NCBI RefSeq assembly: GCF_034702125.1
Contig: NC_085868.1
Span: 27,019,201-27,083,200 of the forward strand
Origin: Engraulis encrasicolus
Taxonomy: Eukaryota > Chordata > Actinopteri > Clupeiformes > Engraulidae
Reading direction: 5' to 3'
Length of the DNA stretch: 64,000 bases
Both the position numbers and the translations under genes were made by a program. Under the pieces are notes generated by a model. That model was not told where the DNA came from. It made no database searches and saw only the letters and a program-made list of their open reading frames with translations. Each line of letters starts with the position of its first letter. Position 1 is the stretch's first letter. Shown here in pieces: positions 57,586 to 64,000 of the stretch.

Positions 57586-59395
57586 TTATTATTAAGCGGG
57601 CTTGCGGAGCAAGAGCAGAGCTCTTGCAGAGCAAGGCCCGATTATAGTAATCTCTAAGTCCTGTTAATTATTTATTATTGGTTCTCTTGTGCAGGGGCAG
57701 CAAAAATAGAAAATGGATATCCTCCTAGGCCTTTCGAGATAGAGACACCGTTCAAACACTAAAACGACCGGCTCGGCTTAGAGATCGCGTATATTAATAG
57801 GCTTTTCCGTGTCTCTTGTCGTTTTCCCGTTTTTGGCGATTTTGTGAAAGCCTGGGTCTCCATTGAAAACCATGGTGGAACCTTCATGAACGACAGTTCC
57901 GCCACTCTAGAGATTAGAGTGTAGGAGGCTTTTTCGGTCATAAAACATCAACACTTTCACCTAGAAATTTAGTTGACGCGTTGTTAGCGAGCTCTATGGC
58001 ATGTCTCCAAATTGTGAAAGTTTCATCTCCCAACTCCCAATACTTTTTAAATGGCAGGTTTGTAAAAAAAACAGGCCTGGCTCTATGGAGAATCCCAGTC
58101 TTTTGAAAAGTGCCTTTTTCAAGAGATCAGCGCATGTCCCACACGGAGGTCCATTTGTGCCTGAAAATTTTAACCTATAAACTTCATTCAAAGACTGTTA
58201 GAGAGATCACAAGCATGACTCCGATCTGTGAAAAGGACACGTGCCAACTCCTTTTAGTTTTTTTACAACGATGTTGTAAAGACAAAAAACTCATTCTCAT
58301 TTTCTCCCCTGTTAAAGGCTCAATACTAACTGTCTTTCAGTCAATCACAACAGGTGCAGCCAGTGAAGGATTCCATTTCAACTGTCACTGTCTCAAGATT
58401 CCATTCTTAACGAGCAGGTGCGAGCAAGCATTCTAGAAGTCCATTGTTCAGCTCTGCAATGCAATGTAATATAGTCTTGCTGGACTATGCATGACAATTA
58501 ACTGCTTGGCTTAGTGGTAATGCATGACCTGCATTAGATTGGAGGTTGAGGGTTCGAAACCCACAAGAAGCAATGTTGATTTTCTAAATTATATCATATG
58601 CAGCGTTCCTTGGCCGACTTAAAATGCCATACATGTATATCATTTAGTATGGATGGCAAATGTGCTGAATTACAGATATTGAGGTTGGGGGTTCGAAACC
58701 CTGTCAAAGCCATGTTGATTTTCAAAATTACATCATATGCAGTGTTCCTTGGCCAACTTAAAGTGCCATGTATGTCATTTAGTATGCATGGCAAATGTGC
58801 TGGATTACAGATATGGAGGTTGGGGGTTCGAATCCCAGTCAAAGCCATGTTGATTTTCAAAAGTATATCATATGCAGTGTTCCTTGGCCAACTTAAAATG
58901 CCATGTATGTCATTTAGTATGAATGGCAAATGTGCTGAATTAGGGATATGGGGGTTGGAGGTTCGAACCCCAGTCGAAGCCATGTTGATTTCCAAAATGA
59001 TATCATATGCAGTGTTCCTTAGCCAACTTCAAATATCATGTATCGTATGTCATTTAATATCAATGGCAAAGGGGTTGGATTACAGATATGGAGGTTGTGA
59101 GTTCTAATCCCGCTCGAAGCCATGTCGATTTTCAAAATTATATCATATGCAGTGTTCCTTAGCCAACTTAAAATACCATGTATGTCATTTAGTATATCCC
59201 CAAAACGCAGAGCTACAGCACTTTCAAGATGGCTGAATCCAAGATGGCTGAATTGTTTGGCCCATAACTTCTGACTGGGTGGATGGATTTTTCCCAACAT
59301 TTCTTTTAGCTTTGTTTTCTCAATAGTACTTTTTTTCATCTCTGCCCCAAAAGGCAAGCCCGCTTCCAGCATTTTCTGTGAGAATGCATTTCTAG
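57586..59395 (+). mobile_element. Rolling-circle-like repeat block B
   Basis: Head-to-tail copy of block A without the 3.26 kb insertion. 5' AAGCGGGCTTGC at 57594-57605; 3' GCAAGCCCGCTT, hairpin and CTAG ending at 59395. Confidence 0.7.
58500..59140 (+). repeat. tRNA-like 135 bp tandem array, block B
   Basis: Five units with B-box positions near 58553, 58692, 58827, 58962 and 59102. The first has the tRNA-like head. Confidence 0.85.
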
Positions 59396-61115
59396 TTATA
59401 GCTTGGTCTTGTGCAGGGGCAGTAAAAATAGAAAATGGATCTCCTCCTAGGCCTTTCGAGATAGAGACACCGTTCAAACACTAAAACGACCGGCTCGGCT
59501 TGGAGATCGCGTACAGTTATAGGCTTCTCCGTGTCTCTTGTCGTTTTCCCGTTTTTGGCGATTTAGTGAAAGCCTGGGTCCCCATTCAAAACCATGGTGG
59601 AACCTTCATGAACGACAGTTCCGCCACTCTAGAGATTAGAGTGTAGGAGGCTTTTTCGGTCATAAAACATCAACACTTTCACCTAGAAGTTTAGTTGACG
59701 CGTTGTTAGCGAGCTCTATGGGATGTCTCCAAATTGTCAAAGTTTCATCTCCCAACTCCCAATACTTTTTAAATGGCAGGTTTGTAAAAAAAAACAGGCC
59801 TGGCTCTATGGAGAATCCCAGTCTTTCGAAAAGTGCATTTTTCAAGAGATCAGCGCATGTCCCACACGGAGGTCCATTTGTGCCTGAACCCTTTCACCTA
59901 TAAACTTCATTCAAAGACTGTTAGAGAGATCACAAGCATGACTCCGATCTGTGAAAAGGACACGTGCCAACTCCTTTTAGTTTTTTTACAACGATGTTGT
60001 AAAGACAAAAAACTCATTCTCATTTTCTCCCCAGTTTAGAGCTCAATACTAACTGTCTTTCAGTCAATCACAACAGGTGCAGCCAGTGAAGGGTTCCATT
60101 TCAACTGTCACTGTCTCAAGATTCTATTCTTAACGAGCAGGTGCGAGCAACCATTCTAGAAGTCTATTGTTCAGCTCTGCAATGCAATGTATAGTCTTGC
60201 TGGACTATGCATGACAATTAGCTGCTTGGCTTAGTGGTAATGCATGCTGCTGCATTAGAGATATGGAGGTTGAGGGTTCGAATCCCACCCGAAGCCATGT
60301 TGATTTTCTAAATTATATCATATGCAGCGTTCCTTGGCCGACTTAAAATGCCATGTATATCATTTAGTATGGATGGCAAATGTGCTGGATTACAGATATG
60401 GAGGTTGGGGGTTCGAATCCCAGTCAAAGCCATGTTGATTTTCAAAATTATATCATATGCAGTGTTCCTTGGCCAACTTAAAATGCCATGTATGTCATTT
60501 AGTATGCATGGCAAATGTGCTGGATTACAGATATGGAGGTTGGGGGTTCGAATCCCAGTCAAAGCCATGTTGATTTTCAAAATTATATCATATGCAGTGT
60601 TCCTTGGCCAACTTAAAATGCCATGTATGTCATTTAGTATGAATGGCAAATGTGCTGAATTAGGGATATGGGGGTTGGAGGTTCGAACCCCAGTCGAAGC
60701 CATGTTGATTTTCAAAATGATATCATATGCAGTGTTCCTTAGCCAACTTCAAATATCATCTATTGTATGTCATTTAATATCAATGGCAAAGGGGTTGGAT
60801 TACAGATATGGAGGTTGTGAGTTCTAATCCCGCTCGAAGCCATGTTGATTTTCAAAATTATATCATATGCAGTGTTCCTTAGCCAACTTAAAATACCATG
60901 TATGTCATTTAGTATATCCCCAAAACGCAGAGCTACAACACTTTCAAGATGGCTGAATCCAAGATGGCTGAATTGTTTGGCCCATAACTTCTGACTGGGT
61001 GGATGGAGTTTTTCCAAGATTTCTTTTAGCTTTGTTTTCTCAATAGTACTTTGTTTCATCTCTGCCCCAAAAGGCAAGCCCGCTTCCAGCATTTTCTGTG
61101 AGAATGCATTTCTAG
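59396..61115 (+). mobile_element. Rolling-circle-like repeat block C (5'-shortened)
   Basis: Third head-to-tail copy. It begins directly at TTATAGCTTGGTC, lacking about 100 bases of the 5' end including the AAGCGGGCTTGC repeat. It ends with the same inverted repeat (61074-61085), hairpin and CTAG (61112-61115). Confidence 0.7.
60225..60860 (+). repeat. tRNA-like 135 bp tandem array, block C
   Basis: Five units with B-box positions near 60277, 60412, 60547, 60682 and 60822. The first has the tRNA-like head. Confidence 0.85.
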
Positions 61116-61343
61116 TTAAAATTGCAAGCATACTGTGCCACAATTTTATATACAGTATATCAAACAAACTTGGAAAGGAAATAATGGTAGGTGAAATGAA
61201 CAGTACTACAAGAAGAACAGAAGTTTGTAAAGTTAGATTTTTCAACGGGCATTTGATGTACTCTTCTCCCTTATCAGATCATATTGATGTATTCTTCTCC
61301 TTTATCCCCCACCTATCATAATGATGTGTTCATATTTACAACT

Positions 61344-61752
61344 AGGGCTGGGTAAAAAAAATGATTTAATCGATTCTGAATCGATTTCATTTAAAATTCT
61401 CTTAATCGATTCACAGGGCACAAAATTGATTTTTTTTTTGTTCTTTTTGTTTTTGTTATTTTTGTTTCATTTAGGTGTATGGAAAATACCCAGAAGGTAT
61501 TTAAGTAGGCCTAGGCCTACCAATAAAAAAATGAGCAATCGGTTAATACTGTCAAGCCACAGCTCTTTGAAATGTTTATGTAAAAATAGGCAACAGCATG
61601 TTTTGGGGTAAAGCCTGGCACCAAGAGGGGAACGGATTGAATCGATTGGATTGAATTGAATCAAAATCGAATTGAATCGTGATTAATCGATTAAAATCCC
61701 TAAGAATCGAAATCAAACCAATACAGGAACATGGCTGTGATACCCAGCCCTT
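61344..61752. mobile_element. hAT-type MITE rich in ATCGATT
   Basis: Ends AGGGCTGGGTA and TACCCAGCCCT are inverted; subterminal regions are dense in AATCGATT/TTAATCGATT. A clear 8 bp duplication is not visible. Confidence 0.65.
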
Positions 61753-62790
61753 TTTAAAACATTCCCTTCCTCCCCCATAGAGACACTGCATACTTCCATC
61801 AAAAATGTTCAACTTTCAGAGATTATAGATCCAAAAATTAATAATTCCTGTATTCTTACATGTTTTGCTTCCAGCTCAAAAAGATAGGATTTCAAGGGTT
61901 AGGCCCAAGGCAATTACCTATTCTAAAACCGGCTCTGAACCCATCCCTTCTGTAAATTGTGAAACATAGTTATCTACATCAGTGTTTCTCAACAGGGGCT
62001 CTACAGCCCCCCAGGGCATCTAGGAGCCCTTGGGGTGTGTTGAGAAGGAGACAGCTGAGAAGGGGGGCGCTCTATTGCAAATGGGGGGCATTGGTGTATT
62101 TTATTTTTTAATACTGGGGGGGATTTGGACTGCTTTTGGTGTTCCTGAAGAGATGTAATGATGTAACCGTGTAGTAGAGTCTGCTGCGGGAGAAAAAGGC
62201 CATTACCGTTACGGAGCTGACAAAAAACTGCAATTTTGAACGATGCTTCCTTAGGACCCTCTCAATGATTTAACCCTAGGAGCCCAAGTGAAATGTTCAA
62301 TTTTCATATCAATCAAGTGAATATTACATGTAGCCTACAAGTGCCAGTGACAGCTTGGAAGATCTACCTCTATAAGGCCATTACAAAATAAAATGTAAGA
62401 CTTATGCTGACTTGTGTTCAGATATGTATATCACAAGTCCTACGTGTACTATGGAGTGATCGGGCCCTTTAAGCTTAGGACATTATGCTTAATCAATATG
62501 CAATATACACCATACTTACAGTATATTGACAAATATATTATGTTTTAGAGGAGCAAAATGGTAACATACCTGTTTTCAATTCTACTTCGGGCTTTAACCT
62601 AGAAGACATGTTGGCTACTTAACCATTGAATTTATTTATTGCTTGTTATTTTTTATTTGTGGGTGTGGTCCTAAAATATGTCCGACTGCCTTCCCTCTCT
62701 ACCAAAGTCAAAAAGTCTTTCAAAAACTTTAAACAACAGCATGTGAAAATCCCATTGGCTTTGGAGGGATACAGCTGTCAAGTAGCCTAA
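61753..62790. other. Intergenic stretch
   Basis: No gene. CAGTGTTTCTCAACAGGGGC at about 61980 resembles a hAT end, but no matching partner was found. Confidence 0.35.
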
Positions 62791-62794
62791 AAGT

Positions 62795-63145
62795 CTATAC
62801 TGTACTCTACTGTACTGTGGTGTAGTGTACTCTGCTATACTGTACTGTACTGTACTGTACTCTGCTATACTATTACTGTGCTGTACTGTACTGCACTGTA
62901 CTCTACTGCACCTTACTGTATGCTACTGTACTGTACTGTACTGTACTGTACTTTACTATACTGCACCGTACTGTATGCTGCTGTACTGTACTGCATCGTA
63001 GTATATTGTACTGTACTGCACCATACTGTATGCTACTGTTCTATACTCTACTGTACTTTACTATACTGCACCGTACTATATGCTACTGTACTGTTACTGC
63101 ACCGTACGGTATGTTACTGCACTGTGTACTGTACTGTACTGTACA
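62795..63145. repeat. Degenerate (TACTG)n satellite
   Basis: About 350 bases of TACTG-type pentamers (TGTACTGTACTG) with frequent variants. A 99-codon frame through it is a repeat artefact. Confidence 0.93.
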
Positions 63146-63263
63146 ACTATAGAACTGAAACATGTAAAGCATTCTAAGGTCATGTACAATATAATGCAAA
63201 AAAAGTGTAGTGGGAAGGAGTTGTGTGTTACCACTCAAAATCTTGAAGGTTAACAAAAGTCAT

Positions 63264-63352
63264 GAGATAGGATAGTCTACCATAAACCCCCCCAAACAAA
63301 ATGGCTCAGAGCCATTTTGTTTGGGGGGGTTTATGGTAGACTATCCTATCTC
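63264..63352. repeat. Perfect 44-base-arm palindrome
   Basis: Arms 63264-63307 and 63309-63352 are exact reverse complements around a single A, including C7/G7 tracts. Confidence 0.95.
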
Positions 63353-64000
63353 CTAGACTATTTGTGTGCCTTGCATATCAAGAAAATCAGTACCGGTAAT
63401 TATTTACTTTCATAGTATATACCATATGAGAATTGTTGTTTAATATAGATATTTCTCCTATCAGTAAGGGTGGCAAAGACCTACGGTAGGCTACATGTTG
63501 TACATCAGTTGTCAGTTTTAAAGTAGCAATTGAAGTACTCAATGATTACTGAGCTAAACGTAATACAGCTTGTGACACAAGTAGCATACTAGGTGAGGAC
63601 TTGCTAGCAAATGCTGGGGAAAAAACAATTTACCTTTGCCTACTTACTCAACACCCACTTAGAAAACAGTATGTGTGCCATTCTAATGATGACTGAAATG
63701 CACTCACTATATACACAATGCTACTTGTGTGAATTTAGAATTAGGTGATCTTATGGGTTCTTCATACATATGGAGAGGTCCTGTCCTTTACCCTCTCTCA
63801 TACAAATAAAAAAATATCTGTTATGGAAATAAGAGGATGTAAACCTGCTACCTTGGACATCATCTTGCACTTACACTTCCCCATTCAGATGCTGCTGAGA
63901 GAGCATTAGCAGCAGTCTATTCTCACCATAGTTTTAGTGTGGGAAATGCTGATTTTAATTCAAACCAAGAATCTTCTCAAATTGTTCACAATGTTACATT
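63353..64000. other. Right edge, intergenic
   Basis: No gene or repeat recognised up to the window end. Confidence 0.35.

Noticed and set aside
62878..63177. 99-codon Cys/Tyr-rich open frame
   Set aside because: Generated by the TACTG pentamer satellite.

Overview
This is nuclear DNA of a ray-finned (teleost) fish. It has intron-containing vertebrate genes, two fish-type Toll-like receptors, long CA/GT microsatellites, fish-type LINEs (an L2 copy and a Rex1-like fragment), tRNA-derived SINEs and many short inverted-repeat DNA transposons. I cannot name the species.

Layout. Positions 241-3051 and 10127-12949 hold two head-to-tail Toll-like receptor genes of the TLR11 subfamily (TLR13/TLR22-like). 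Each has its coding region in one exon, preceded by a short 5'-UTR stretch with a splice acceptor. The 7 kb between them is filled with microsatellites, hAT-type insertions and other miniature elements. Positions 14.4-32.8 kb are mostly mobile DNA: a Rex1-like LINE fragment; a 5.8 kb element with long inverted arms built of about 165 bp tandem repeats, invaded by an L2 LINE with a 790-codon ORF; a triplicated SINE/MITE junction; a TTAA-flanked element carrying a broken THAP-domain gene; hAT MITEs; and a three-deep nest of insertions. Positions 32823-41732 hold a complete eight-exon gene for a high-affinity choline transporter-like protein (SLC5A7 family, 559 residues). Its introns carry MITEs, hairpins and a SINE that landed 17 bases before exon 4. 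From 42 kb to the end I find no host gene, only repeats.

The most unusual part is 52.4-61.1 kb. A block of about 1.8 kb occurs three times head to tail. Each copy ends in a hairpin followed by CTAG and contains a 135 bp tandem array, each unit carrying a tRNA-like B-box. Copies A and B also show matching subterminal inverted repeats, which resembles a Helentron/HINE-type rolling-circle element. The first copy is split by a 3.26 kb element made of two convergent, diverged copies of a gene fragment. The two sister copies supply the unoccupied site and show a TAT target duplication.

The receptors and the transporter have no evident functional link. The receptors should sense microbial ligands and signal through TIR adaptors, and the transporter should move choline with sodium in cholinergic cells. 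The TIR-coding ends of the two receptors are nearly identical while their ectodomains have diverged, which suggests recent gene conversion or strong constraint. All family assignments come from reading motifs; no database search was possible.
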